A DNA stretch of 64,000 nucleotides. Source: Paracandidimonas soli (GTDB lineage: Bacteria; Pseudomonadota; Gammaproteobacteria; Burkholderiales; Burkholderiaceae_B). The notes beneath the pieces are model-generated. The model did not search any database. It saw only the letters and a program-made list of their open reading frames with translations, and had not been told where the DNA came from. The stretch is taken from NCBI RefSeq assembly GCF_004342005.1, contig NZ_SMBX01000010.1, forward strand, positions 41,913 through 105,912, read 5' to 3'. Made by a program: the position numbers and the translations under genes. Shown in pieces: positions 36,552 to 44,617 of this stretch; positions within the stretch are counted from its first letter, which is position 1; every line of letters begins with the position of its first letter.

Positions 36552-37033
36552 GCCTGATCGAGGATGCAGCCGTGCGGCGGCTGCAAGCCCTGGGACATGA
36601 GCTGCCTGCTCCCACGGGCACGCAATTCGACTACCTGCCGGCCAGCCGGCATGGGCGGACGGTGTATGTCGCCGGACAGATCCCGAAAGTGGCGGAACGC
36701 CGTCTGCTTGCCTACGGCATCCTGGGGAAGGAAGTGGATCAGGACCTGGCGATCCGGTCCACGCAGTTGTGCGTCCTGCATGCGCTGGCCTGGGTGCGCA
36801 GCCTTGTCGGCAGCCTGGACGAGAATGTGGAGCGCATCCTGCGGGTCAACTTCTTCTTTCAGGTGCCCGAGGAAACATTCGGCAGCATGTCGGAGATAGC
36901 GGACGCGGGTTCCCGCCTGCTGGTGGCGGCGCTGGGAGAGGAGCGCGGCCGCCATCCGCGCAGCGTCATCGGGGTGCGGGAACTGCCGCGCAATGCGCCG
37001 GTCCTGGTCGATATGGATGTTGCGGTGCGCTGA
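36548..37033 (+). CDS. RidA family protein
   Basis: 161 residues from GTG 36548, overlapping the Bug pseudogene stop by 4 nt (GTGA). RidA/YjgF features are TVYVAGQIPKV, LCVLHALAWVRSLVGSLDENVERILRVNFFFQVPEETF and the C-terminal RSVIGVRELPRNAPVLVDMDVAVR with the conserved Arg. It probably deaminates imine or enamine intermediates. Its upstream gene is broken, so its expression may have been lost or may rely on a new promoter. Confidence 0.88.
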   Translation: MSLIEDAAVRRLQALGHELPAPTGTQFDYLPASRHGRTVYVAGQIPKVAERRLLAYGILGKEVDQDLAIRSTQLCVLHALAWVRSLVGSLDENVERILRVNFFFQVPEETFGSMSEIADAGSRLLVAALGEERGRHPRSVIGVRELPRNAPVLVDMDVAVR

Positions 37034-37103
37034 CGGAATGCAAGCTCGGGCAGTATAAAGTTCCGGTTTTCCGCTGTTGTGCGGCTGGGCAGTAGTAAAA
37101 TAA

Positions 37104-37122
37104 AATGAAAATGATTTGCATT
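37104..37122. promoter_or_regulatory. Fur box upstream of the ECF sigma gene
   Basis: AATGAAAATGATTTGCATT is a 19-bp dyad with a single mismatched pair and closely follows the Fur consensus GATAATGATAATCATTATC. It lies 61 bp before the sigma gene in an AT-rich patch, as in FecI-type iron-starvation systems. Confidence 0.82.
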
Positions 37123-37182
37123 TGATAATATGCTTTATCTGATGCATTCTTTCATTGTCATTTTCTCTTCCTGCCTGCTGCT

Positions 37183-37725
37183 ATGCCTGCCAATGAATCC
37201 ATGGCGCCTGAAGCCGCCAATGCGGATGCCGCGCCAGAATCGCTATTGACGGCGCTGGTGGCGCACTACGATGAGCTGGTGGATCATGTCTATCGCCGAT
37301 TTGGGCGCAAATCCATGGCGCATGAAGTCGTGCATGAGGCCTGGATCCAGATCCAGATGCGCAAGACCGCCAGGGCCATTCATTCGCCGTTGGGGTTGCT
37401 GCGCCGAATTTTGCATCATCTTGCCGTCGATCACTGCCGTCGTTCCGATACCAGGCAGGCCTTGGCCTGCTGCATGGAGGCGTTGCCCGATGCGCCCTCG
37501 GACCAGCCCAGCGTGGAACGGGTGCTGGATGCCAGGCGGGAATTGCTGATGCTGGCCGAGGCCATCCAGAATCTTCCGCCGCGCTGCAGGGAGGTGTTCA
37601 TCCTGCATAAAATACATGGGCTTTCCCAACGAGAGGTTGCGGAGATTCAGCAGGTTTCCCTGAAGACGGTGGAAAAACACCTGCGTCTTGGCATGCGGGC
37701 GTGCCGTTCCTGCCTGCCAGCCTGA
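37183..37725 (+). CDS. ECF RNA polymerase sigma factor (FecI-like)
   Basis: 180 residues. Sigma region 2 (LVAHYDELVDHVYRRFGRKSMAHEVVHEAWIQI) and region 4 (AIQNLPPRCREVFILHKIHGLSQREVAEIQQVSLKTVEKHL) match FecI-type ECF sigmas. A Fur box lies upstream and fecR plus a TonB receptor lie downstream. It would direct transcription of the receptor when the iron chelate is bound outside and the signal passes through FecR. Confidence 0.92.
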   Translation: MPANESMAPEAANADAAPESLLTALVAHYDELVDHVYRRFGRKSMAHEVVHEAWIQIQMRKTARAIHSPLGLLRRILHHLAVDHCRRSDTRQALACCMEALPDAPSDQPSVERVLDARRELLMLAEAIQNLPPRCREVFILHKIHGLSQREVAEIQQVSLKTVEKHLRLGMRACRSCLPA

Positions 37726-37779
37726 CCGCGGGCTTGCGCTGCGCAGGGACTTCTCCCGTCAATTTCTATTGATTCCCTC

Positions 37780-38682
37780 ATGACTGATCCATTGTCTCGC
37801 CCCGAACATGATGAGCCGGACTGCGGCGCCGCCGATGCACGCCCCGGACGACGTGTCGATGGGCGTCTGGCCAGGCATAGCGAGGAGTTGCAGGAGCTGT
37901 TTCCAATGCCCGATCTGGCGCAGTTGCGGGCGCAGGCCCAGGCGCGAGCGGACAAGCGGCGCGGCCGAAAGCGTTTGGCGGGCGGCCTGGGAGCGTTGGC
38001 TGTTGCCGCGCTGCTTTGGCAGGATCCCGCGTATCGTACGGAAACCTGGACGACGGCCAGGGGCGAGCAGCAGAGACTGTCGCTGAGGGATGGCTCTGCG
38101 TTGATGCTTGATTCCGGCTCGGAAATTCGCGTGTCCTGGCATCTGCGCAGCAGGCGTGCGCAATTGCGGCAGGGGCGCGCTTTTTTCGATGTGGCCAAGG
38201 CCGTATACCGCCCTTTTGCCGTGCAGGCCGGATCCGCGCAGGTCGATGTGGTCGGGACGGCGTTCGATATCGGCAGAATGGGAGAGGATGTCAGTGTGCG
38301 GCTGTACCGGGGGGCGGTTGATGTGTCGCTGCCGGTGGAAACGCCGGCGAATGTTCGGACCTATCGCCTGGAGCCCGGCATGGCGATTGATGTTGCTTCG
38401 GGGAAGATACTGAGACGGCAAGGTCTGGCCGAAGGTATTCCCGACTGGGCCCAGGGGCAATTGGTATTCGAGCGGCAAACCTTGGCGCAGGCGCTGGTTG
38501 CCATCCGGAGATACCGTCCGGAAACTATTGTGCTGGAGGATCCGTCGCTGGCCGAATTGCGTGTGTCGGGGGTATTCCAGATAGCGCGGCTGGATCAACT
38601 GTTCGATCTGCTGCCGCAGATATGGCCTGTACAGGTCCGCCGGGATGGCGATGCCATTCATATCGGCAAGGCTGGCGGCTGA
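37780..38682 (+). CDS. FecR family anti-sigma/signal relay protein
   Basis: 300 residues. The cytoplasmic N-terminal part (~1-65) is followed by one membrane helix (~70-85: GGLGALAVAALLW) and the periplasmic FecR domain (TARGEQQRLSLRDGSALMLDSGSEIRV, GRAFFDVAK, VDVVGTAFDI, YRLEPGMAIDV), and a STN-contacting C-terminus. It carries the iron signal from the TonB receptor to the sigma factor encoded 54 nt upstream. Confidence 0.92.
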   Translation: MTDPLSRPEHDEPDCGAADARPGRRVDGRLARHSEELQELFPMPDLAQLRAQAQARADKRRGRKRLAGGLGALAVAALLWQDPAYRTETWTTARGEQQRLSLRDGSALMLDSGSEIRVSWHLRSRRAQLRQGRAFFDVAKAVYRPFAVQAGSAQVDVVGTAFDIGRMGEDVSVRLYRGAVDVSLPVETPANVRTYRLEPGMAIDVASGKILRRQGLAEGIPDWAQGQLVFERQTLAQALVAIRRYRPETIVLEDPSLAELRVSGVFQIARLDQLFDLLPQIWPVQVRRDGDAIHIGKAGG

Positions 38683-38780
38683 TTTGAAATAAATTGTATC
38701 TTCAGGGTGGGGTTTTCGGCTTGCCAAACGGCAGAGGGTGCATGTCATCCGTTTTCACTGTTTCCAGGGGACCCTCTGCC

Positions 38781-41330
38781 ATGAATCTGACGCATCGCCA
38801 TATCCGCGGTTACCGCCTGCTGCCCGCCATTGCGCTTGGCATCGGCCTGGCCACCTCGGTGCATGGCCAGGCTGCCAGGATGGAGTTCAACCAGCCAGCC
38901 ATTGCGCTTGACTCCGCCATCAACCAGGTTGCCCGGCAGTCCGGCGTACAGGTGTTGTTCGATAGCGACCATGCCAGCCGCCTGATGGCCCCCGCGCTGC
39001 AGGGAAGCTACACGGCAGACGAAGCGCTGCAACGCTTGCTGGCGCGCTCCGGCCTGGTTCTCGAGGCCCGGGGCGCAGGCACATATGTCATTGTCCGCGA
39101 TACGGCTGTCGGCCAGCCTGTGCAGTCCGCCGGTGCGATATCTGGCGTGGACACTCTGCCAATGGTGACTGTCGTAGCTTCGCGAGCGCCGCGCTCCATC
39201 GATGAGACGCCGAACACGGTCTGGGTCATCGAGCGTGAGCAGATCGAGGCCCAGGCAAGGGCGGGGGTGCCCTTGAAGGAAATGCTGGGCCAATTGGTGC
39301 CGGGCCTGGACATGGGCGGCCAGATGCGGACCAACTTCGGGCAAAACCTGCGTGGGCGTCCGGCCCAGGTCATGATCGACGGTATTTCCCTGAATGGTTC
39401 GCGCCTGCTGAGCCGCCAGTTCGACTCCATCGATCCGTTCAATATCGAGCGTATCGAAGTGCTGTCAGGCGCGACTGCGATCTATGGCGGCAACGCCACG
39501 GGCGGCATCATCAATATCATCACCAAGCGGGCCGATGCGTCGGCGCCGACCTTCACCAGCGAGGCCGGCATTCGTACCGGCGGCCGGGGATCGGATGATT
39601 TCAGCTGGCACGGCGCGCAATCCATCCAGGGCGGCAATGATGTGGCGCAGGGAAGGCTGGCGATAGCCTATAGCCGCAATGGCGGTTCATACGATGGCAA
39701 TGGCGATCGAGTATTGCCGGATATTACGCAGACCGACCTGCAATGGAACCAGTCCATCGACGTGCTGGGAACCGCGGACATCGATCTGCAGGAGTGGGGA
39801 ACGCTGAAGCTGCTGGCCCAGTACTACGACTCCGGATATAAACCAGGCAAGGCGCTGTGGATGCAGCCAGGGCCGGGCAACAACATCCTGAACCCGTCCG
39901 ACCTGGACGTCCGCGATGGGTTTTCCTCGGACGTTGAGCCCAATACCAGGCGGCATCTGCTGGCGGCCGATTATCACAAGCCCGGCGTGTTGGGAGGACA
40001 GGAACTGTACCTGAAGGCTTATCACCGCGACGAGTCTTTGAAGTTCTATCCATTTCCCGGCGCGGATGCGAATCCGCTTGGCGGCGCTCGTGTCCCCTAT
40101 TGGAGCACGTCGACCCAGGAAACGACGACGTATGGTTTCAAGGCCATGCTGCTGAAGGACTGGTCACGCCTGCGCTTGAGTTATGGCGTGGATTACGACC
40201 ATGAAAAATTCAAGGCGAACCAGACGATGTTCGACGTGAATCGCGCTATAGGCAGCGGTGGCTTGCAATTCAGGGAAATGTCGAGTCTTGGGCGTTATCC
40301 AGGTTTCGAGACGGATATCTGGAGCGCCTATGCGCAGGCGGATGCCAAGCTGACGGATCAGTTGACTTTCAGTGCGGGCATACGCCACCAGAAGGTGGAT
40401 ATCGAAGTGGCGGACTTTGCGCAAGTGGCCCAGCAGCGTCTGGTTGCCGCGGGATATGGTGTTGCGGCGCAGGCCATACCCGGAGGCAAGAACGATTATT
40501 CCACGACATTGATCAATGCCGGCCTCGTCTACCGGCTGACTCCCGCCCAGCAAGTCTGGATCAATTATTCCGAAGGCTTCGAACTTGCTGATCCGGCCAA
40601 ATACTACGGCACTGGCGCGACCTACAAGCCGCTGGCCGGGGCGAATTCCGTCTGGGAGCTGGATCGCTATCTGAGCGTTTCGGGCACGAGCATGGCGGCA
40701 ATAAAGACCAAGTCCATGGAGGTGGGGTGGCGCTTCAACCAGGGCGGCTGGCATGCGCAGGCGGCGCTGTTCCATTCCCAGTCCGACAAGTCGATAGCGG
40801 TGGATCGGTCCACATTGACGATTCAATTGAACGAATCGAAAGTCCGCAATTATGGATTGGAAGGGCAGGTCGACTATCGCTGGGACAGCGGGTGGTTCGT
40901 CGGCAGCTCATTCCTGTTGCTGCGCACGGAGCAGCAAGATGACGGCACATGGAACCGGCGAGGCGTCTATTACGCCAGCCCCTCGAAGGCGACGCTGTAT
41001 GCGGGACGCCAGACGGACCGGTGGGGCGTTCGCCTGCAGGCTGCGCATAGCCTGCGCCTGAACAGCGATGTACCGAGTTTCGGTACCGGCCCGGGCGAGA
41101 GCCTGCCCAGCCTGACTCTGTTCGACCTGATGGCAAACTACCGCATGAAGCACGGCAATGGCGCTAGGGGCACGATCAGCCTGGGCGTGCAGAATCTGTT
41201 CGATAAAACGTATGCCACGCGTTGGAGCGAACAGGCCAAGCTGGCCTATGCCTCGTCGATTGCGCCTTCCGTCCTGGACTTCAAGGGGCAGGGCCGTACG
41301 TTCGCGCTGACATACACCCTGGAGTACTGA
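38781..41330 (+). CDS. TonB-dependent siderophore receptor with N-terminal STN signalling domain
   Basis: 849 residues from ATG 38781 (AGGGGAC upstream). A signal peptide leads to the STN domain (MEFNQPAIALDSAINQVARQSGVQVLFDS), the TonB box region (LPMVTVVA), the plug (LGQLVPGLDMGGQMRTNFGQNLRGRPAQVMIDG, IERIEVLSGATAIYGGNATGGIINIITK) and a 22-strand barrel ending FALTYTLEY. The STN domain passes ligand occupancy to FecR. The plug style resembles hydroxamate/citrate-hydroxamate receptors (IutA/RhtA group), but the ligand cannot be fixed. Confidence 0.92.
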   Translation: MNLTHRHIRGYRLLPAIALGIGLATSVHGQAARMEFNQPAIALDSAINQVARQSGVQVLFDSDHASRLMAPALQGSYTADEALQRLLARSGLVLEARGAGTYVIVRDTAVGQPVQSAGAISGVDTLPMVTVVASRAPRSIDETPNTVWVIEREQIEAQARAGVPLKEMLGQLVPGLDMGGQMRTNFGQNLRGRPAQVMIDGISLNGSRLLSRQFDSIDPFNIERIEVLSGATAIYGGNATGGIINIITKRADASAPTFTSEAGIRTGGRGSDDFSWHGAQSIQGGNDVAQGRLAIAYSRNGGSYDGNGDRVLPDITQTDLQWNQSIDVLGTADIDLQEWGTLKLLAQYYDSGYKPGKALWMQPGPGNNILNPSDLDVRDGFSSDVEPNTRRHLLAADYHKPGVLGGQELYLKAYHRDESLKFYPFPGADANPLGGARVPYWSTSTQETTTYGFKAMLLKDWSRLRLSYGVDYDHEKFKANQTMFDVNRAIGSGGLQFREMSSLGRYPGFETDIWSAYAQADAKLTDQLTFSAGIRHQKVDIEVADFAQVAQQRLVAAGYGVAAQAIPGGKNDYSTTLINAGLVYRLTPAQQVWINYSEGFELADPAKYYGTGATYKPLAGANSVWELDRYLSVSGTSMAAIKTKSMEVGWRFNQGGWHAQAALFHSQSDKSIAVDRSTLTIQLNESKVRNYGLEGQVDYRWDSGWFVGSSFLLLRTEQQDDGTWNRRGVYYASPSKATLYAGRQTDRWGVRLQAAHSLRLNSDVPSFGTGPGESLPSLTLFDLMANYRMKHGNGARGTISLGVQNLFDKTYATRWSEQAKLAYASSIAPSVLDFKGQGRTFALTYTLEY

Positions 41331-41331
41331 T

Positions 41332-42504
41332 ATGCGCTCCCTGACGATGCGTATCGGTCGTTCCAGGCGTCTGCTGGCGGCAGCATGTCTGGCATGCTTC
41401 CCGCTTGCGCAGGCCATGGCCGCTGCCGCCGCATTGCCTGCAGAACAGGCCGGACATGCGATATGCGGGACCGCCGGCAATACCGTGCGCGATATCGGCG
41501 CGGGACTCTACGAGCTTGCATACAGCCCTCGCCAGAATCTGCTGTATGCGGCTGTTTCCGGAGGTTTTGCCGAAGAGGCGCCGCCCAGTCGTATTGCCGT
41601 GCTGGATCCGGAAACGCTGGAGGAAAAAGCGGGCATTCTGCTGCCGTACAAGGCCTTTGGTCTGGCGCTGGATGATGAAAGCGGGCGTTTGTATGTCGGG
41701 CATTCCCTGCATGGCCGGATCAGCGTCATCGATACTGCGAGGCGTCGCAGCGTCGGAGAAATCGTGCTCAGCCAGCCTCGCCCAGACGGTAAGCGCTATC
41801 GGCATGATCTCAGAGGCCTGCTGCTGGACCCGTCGGCGCGACGCTTGTACGCGCCTGGGCTTGCCGCGGGAAACAGCGTGCTGTTTGTGATCGGACTGGA
41901 TAGCCTTGCGTTGGAGAAGACGGTGCATGGACTGGGCTTCTATCCGACGGGCATGGCGCTGGACGATGTGCGCGGACGCTTGTTTGTGTCGACAATGGCT
42001 GGCGAGATCCTGGTCCTGGATACGGCGACGCTGAAGGTCGTCCGGCACTGGAAGCATGCGGGAGTCGAACAGCCGGTCAGCCTGTCTTACGATAGCGGAA
42101 CGGATCGGCTGTATGTCGCTGATCAAGGGATGGAAACGATCCGGAAATGGCAGCAGCGCCTGCTTCCGGACTTCACGTCCCGCCATCCCGGCAATCGCGT
42201 AGCCGTGCTGGACGGCGGTTCTGGCAGCCTGGCGGCTTCCGTCGATGTCGGGGAGAATCCCTTGGCGATGTGGCTGGATCCCGGAGCGCAACGACTGTAT
42301 CTGACGGAGCGGGGAGGCGGTCATGTCGCCATGCTGGATGCCCGGACGCTGGAGCGCTTGGAGGACTGGTCCGTGGATGGCTTGCCCAACAGCCTGGCTG
42401 TCAGTCCCGGGCAGGGCGCCCTGTGGATTTCGGTGAAGAATCCTCCCGGGCAGGACAAGCTGGCAGAGGAAAAACTGGCGAAAATATGCCTGACTGAATT
42501 CTGA
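41332..42504 (+). CDS. YncE-like periplasmic beta-propeller protein
   Basis: 390 residues. A signal peptide (RRLLAAACLACFPLAQAMAAA) is followed by seven-bladed YVTN-type propeller repeats (NLLYAAVSGGF, GRLYVGHSLHGRISVIDT, RLFVSTMAGEILVLDT, RLYVADQG, RLYLTERGGGHVAMLDA). E. coli YncE is also iron-regulated and lies beside a TonB receptor gene. It starts 2 nt after the receptor stop with GGAG 8 nt before the ATG, so it is part of the Fur-controlled operon. Confidence 0.87.
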   Translation: MRSLTMRIGRSRRLLAAACLACFPLAQAMAAAAALPAEQAGHAICGTAGNTVRDIGAGLYELAYSPRQNLLYAAVSGGFAEEAPPSRIAVLDPETLEEKAGILLPYKAFGLALDDESGRLYVGHSLHGRISVIDTARRRSVGEIVLSQPRPDGKRYRHDLRGLLLDPSARRLYAPGLAAGNSVLFVIGLDSLALEKTVHGLGFYPTGMALDDVRGRLFVSTMAGEILVLDTATLKVVRHWKHAGVEQPVSLSYDSGTDRLYVADQGMETIRKWQQRLLPDFTSRHPGNRVAVLDGGSGSLAASVDVGENPLAMWLDPGAQRLYLTERGGGHVAMLDARTLERLEDWSVDGLPNSLAVSPGQGALWISVKNPPGQDKLAEEKLAKICLTEF

Positions 42505-42527
42505 AATCAAGCTATAATTCCAAGTTC

Positions 42528-42603
42528 GCCGGCTTAGCTCAGTTGGTAGAGCAGCGCACTTGTAATGCGAAGGTCGTCAGTTCGATTCCGACAGTCGGCA
42601 CCA
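42528..42603 (+). tRNA. tRNA-Thr (anticodon TGT), CCA encoded; prophage insertion site
   Basis: A 76-nt cloverleaf: acceptor GCCGGCT/AGTCGGC with discriminator A and encoded CCA, D-arm GCTC..GAGC, anticodon stem GCGCA/TGCGA-type around CTTGTAA (TGT at 42561-42563), and T-arm GTCAG-TTCGATT-CCGAC. The prophage integrase gene begins 16 nt beyond its 3' end, so this is very probably the attachment site. Confidence 0.96.
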
Positions 42604-42618
42604 AATTTTAGTTATAAA

Positions 42619-43707
42619 TCAAGCTACTAGCGCCTCCTTGTCGGGAGGCGTTTCTTTTTCCGATTCCGGGATTGACCAAAAGTTGACCGTACCGGCATGG
42701 GCGGCGATGTGGCTCGGCGCCAGGTGTGCGTACTTCTGCACCATTTCGATCGTCTCCCAGCCGCCGAGGTCCTTGAGTACCATCAGCGGAGTGCTGGTGC
42801 CGGTCATGATGCCCTGGACATGCCAGCTCGCCCATGTGTGACGCAGGTCGTGCCAGTGAAAATCCGTGATGCCGACAGCTTCGCATGCTCTTGCGAACAC
42901 GCGCCGGTCATGCTGGCCGATGCGCCTTCCGTCGCCGTTGTCCCGCGTGAATACCCATTTTGCGGGGCGTTTTAACCGGCGCTCGAACACCGCATAGGCA
43001 TCATCGTTGAGCGGAACAGCGCGACCGCGCTTGGATTTTGCTGTATCGTGCGTCACCCATGTGTGTCGCTGGGCAAGCATGACTTGGCCAGGAGCTAGGC
43101 TGAACTGCTCCGTTTCGCGCATGCCGGTCATTACGGCAACAATCACCGCATCGCGCATCCAGGGAACGGTTATGGCGTCGACCATGGCCATAATTCGATG
43201 GGGTGGTTCCCATCGTATGCGGGCAACCGGCTCATCGAACCTGGGCAGCTTCGGTGCTCGATCCAGCCATTCCCACTCGACGCAGAGATTGAGCAGGCGC
43301 CGAATCGTGGCGATGTACTTATTTTTCGTGCCGTTGGCCAGCGTGTTGCACGGCTTACCTTTGATCACGCGGTGCGTAGGCAGGCCGTCGAGGATTTCGT
43401 TCGCTGTTAAAGAGCAAAGTTCGCGACCGGCGAATAGAGACCGCCAATACGCTACGTGCAGCTGCTTCGTTGCATAGTCACGTTGTCCTGCGCACAGCTT
43501 GAGGAAGCGAACGGCAGCCTCCTCGAAAATATAGTTGGGCTTATCGCCCAACATGCCTTGACGCCAGTACTGTGCTCTTAGGCGGTCGTGATATTCCTGG
43601 GCCTGGACTTTGTCTTTCGTCCGAGCAGAGCCTCTAACTCTTTCACCGCTTGGCGTGTAGAAGTCGACGTGATAGACGCCGGTTTTTTTATCTTTGCGGA
43701 TTGGCAT
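42619..43707 (-). CDS. int: Tyrosine recombinase integrase
   Basis: 362 residues. An N-terminal arm-binding part and a SAM-like domain (~55-155) precede the catalytic domain with Arg197 (GMRETE), Lys225 (TAKSKRGR), His286-x-x-Arg289 (HDLRH), Trp317 (GGWETIE) and the nucleophile Tyr326 (VQKYAHL). It catalyses integration and excision at the adjacent tRNA-Thr. Its start lies inside the excisionase gene (130-nt overlap), so the two are translationally linked. Confidence 0.96.
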   Translation of the reverse strand: MPIRKDKKTGVYHVDFYTPSGERVRGSARTKDKVQAQEYHDRLRAQYWRQGMLGDKPNYIFEEAAVRFLKLCAGQRDYATKQLHVAYWRSLFAGRELCSLTANEILDGLPTHRVIKGKPCNTLANGTKNKYIATIRRLLNLCVEWEWLDRAPKLPRFDEPVARIRWEPPHRIMAMVDAITVPWMRDAVIVAVMTGMRETEQFSLAPGQVMLAQRHTWVTHDTAKSKRGRAVPLNDDAYAVFERRLKRPAKWVFTRDNGDGRRIGQHDRRVFARACEAVGITDFHWHDLRHTWASWHVQGIMTGTSTPLMVLKDLGGWETIEMVQKYAHLAPSHIAAHAGTVNFWSIPESEKETPPDKEALVA

Positions 43708-43910
43708 TCATCATCTCCACCGACCCGCAGCGATAGCCGGGTCACATTGTTCCTTGGTTTTGTGAGCTCCGCAAGTCGCGACGGCCATACTCGCCAGACC
43801 CTTGATCCTGGCAACTGAAATCCGATCTGTTTCCGTTTGGCGAATATGGTGCTGTATGACAGGCCTAGCTGCTCTGCGACCTCGCGTAGGCTGAGGGCTT
43901 TTTCGTCCAT
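43578..43910 (-). CDS. Excisionase-like HTH protein
   Basis: 110 residues. An N-terminal helix-turn-helix of the MerR/Xis (HTH_17) kind (ALSLREVAEQLGLSYSTIFAKRKQIGF) with a winged strand (RVWRVWPSRL), then a basic tail. It overlaps int by 130 nt in another frame. GGAGG lies 6 nt before the ATG. By position and fold it is the likely directionality factor. Confidence 0.78.
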   Translation of the reverse strand: MDEKALSLREVAEQLGLSYSTIFAKRKQIGFQLPGSRVWRVWPSRLAELTKPRNNVTRLSLRVGGDDECQSAKIKKPASITSTSTRQAVKELEALLGRKTKSRPRNITTA

Positions 43911-43920
43911 CGCTGCCTCC

Positions 43921-44049
43921 TCATCCCCCGGGTAACCGCCGGTTCAGCCAGCGCAGGGCTATCTCGCATGCGTCACGTGCCAGCATCAGCGGCCCCATGA
44001 TCAGCACACGGGCCGCGATTCCGATGATCCATTTCGCGTTCAGTTTCAT
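43921..44049 (-). CDS. Small 42-residue membrane-associated protein
   Basis: ATG 44049 (AAGGAG 5 nt upstream) opens a 42-codon frame, MKLNAKWIIGIAARVLIM..., ending RWLNRRLPGG. One amphipathic or membrane helix. It overlaps the gene upstream by 4 nt (ATGA). Too short for family assignment. Confidence 0.65.
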   Translation of the reverse strand: MKLNAKWIIGIAARVLIMGPLMLARDACEIALRWLNRRLPGG

Positions 44050-44516
44050 CGCTGCTCCTTCGCGGCAGCGCGGACTGCCTCTAGCAGCATGCGTTCAGCC
44101 TTTGCCCATTGGTGTTCATCCAGTACTGTCGCTAACCATGCGCCTAGATGGCGTAGTGGCTCTGGCGAACTGCCGATTGCCGCCTGAATTAACTGCTCGC
44201 TGGGCAGGGCGGGAGCGGTGTAGGCAAGCTCGATATGGCCGCCATACCATGCTGACCGTTCATTGGGTGCTGGCGCACCATCAATCCAATCGGTCAGCGG
44301 CCTCCCGTCACTATCGACAGTGCGCCATGCGGCAATGCGTGCCGGACGCTGCGCCTGGGCGGCGACGTTGTTCCGCTCGATTTTCCGGCCTGCGGTGATG
44401 CCGTCGTGCCAGGCATCCTGAATTTCAAGCTCTTTCTGGCTGCGTCCCTCGTCCAGCCCGGCATGCCATGCGGCTTGTTCTGCCGACGTGATTTGTTCGC
44501 TTGATTTGCCAGTCAT
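44046..44516 (-). CDS. Hypothetical phage protein
   Basis: 156 residues from ATG 44516 (GGGGG upstream). N-terminal helices rich in Glu and Gln (SSEQITSAEQAAWHAGLDEGRSQKELEIQDAW) and a mixed C-terminus (LGAWLATVLDEHQWAKAERMLLEAVRAAAKE). No family is recognised. It overlaps both neighbours by 4 nt. Confidence 0.72.
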   Translation of the reverse strand: MTGKSSEQITSAEQAAWHAGLDEGRSQKELEIQDAWHDGITAGRKIERNNVAAQAQRPARIAAWRTVDSDGRPLTDWIDGAPAPNERSAWYGGHIELAYTAPALPSEQLIQAAIGSSPEPLRHLGAWLATVLDEHQWAKAERMLLEAVRAAAKEQR

Positions 44517-44617
44517 AATGCCCCCGATGCATGTAGGATCCCTGCGATAAGAGCGGGGATGGTGATTACGAAAATGCAGATAAGTGCAGCCCATACCGTT
44601 CGTTTTTTGAGCTTCAT
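44513..44617 (-). CDS. 34-residue single-span membrane peptide
   Basis: MKLKKRTVWAALICIFVI... is a basic start followed by a ~20-residue hydrophobic helix and GILHASGAL. ATG 44617 overlaps the ParB-like stop (ATGA) and its own stop overlaps the next ATG in the same way. Coupled translation supports it as real. Function is unknown. Confidence 0.62.
   Translation of the reverse strand: MKLKKRTVWAALICIFVITIPALIAGILHASGAL

Noticed and set aside
36548-37033. RidA-like gene called broken along with its upstream Bug gene
   Set aside because: Its own reading frame is intact, with family motifs to the end; only its promoter is in doubt.
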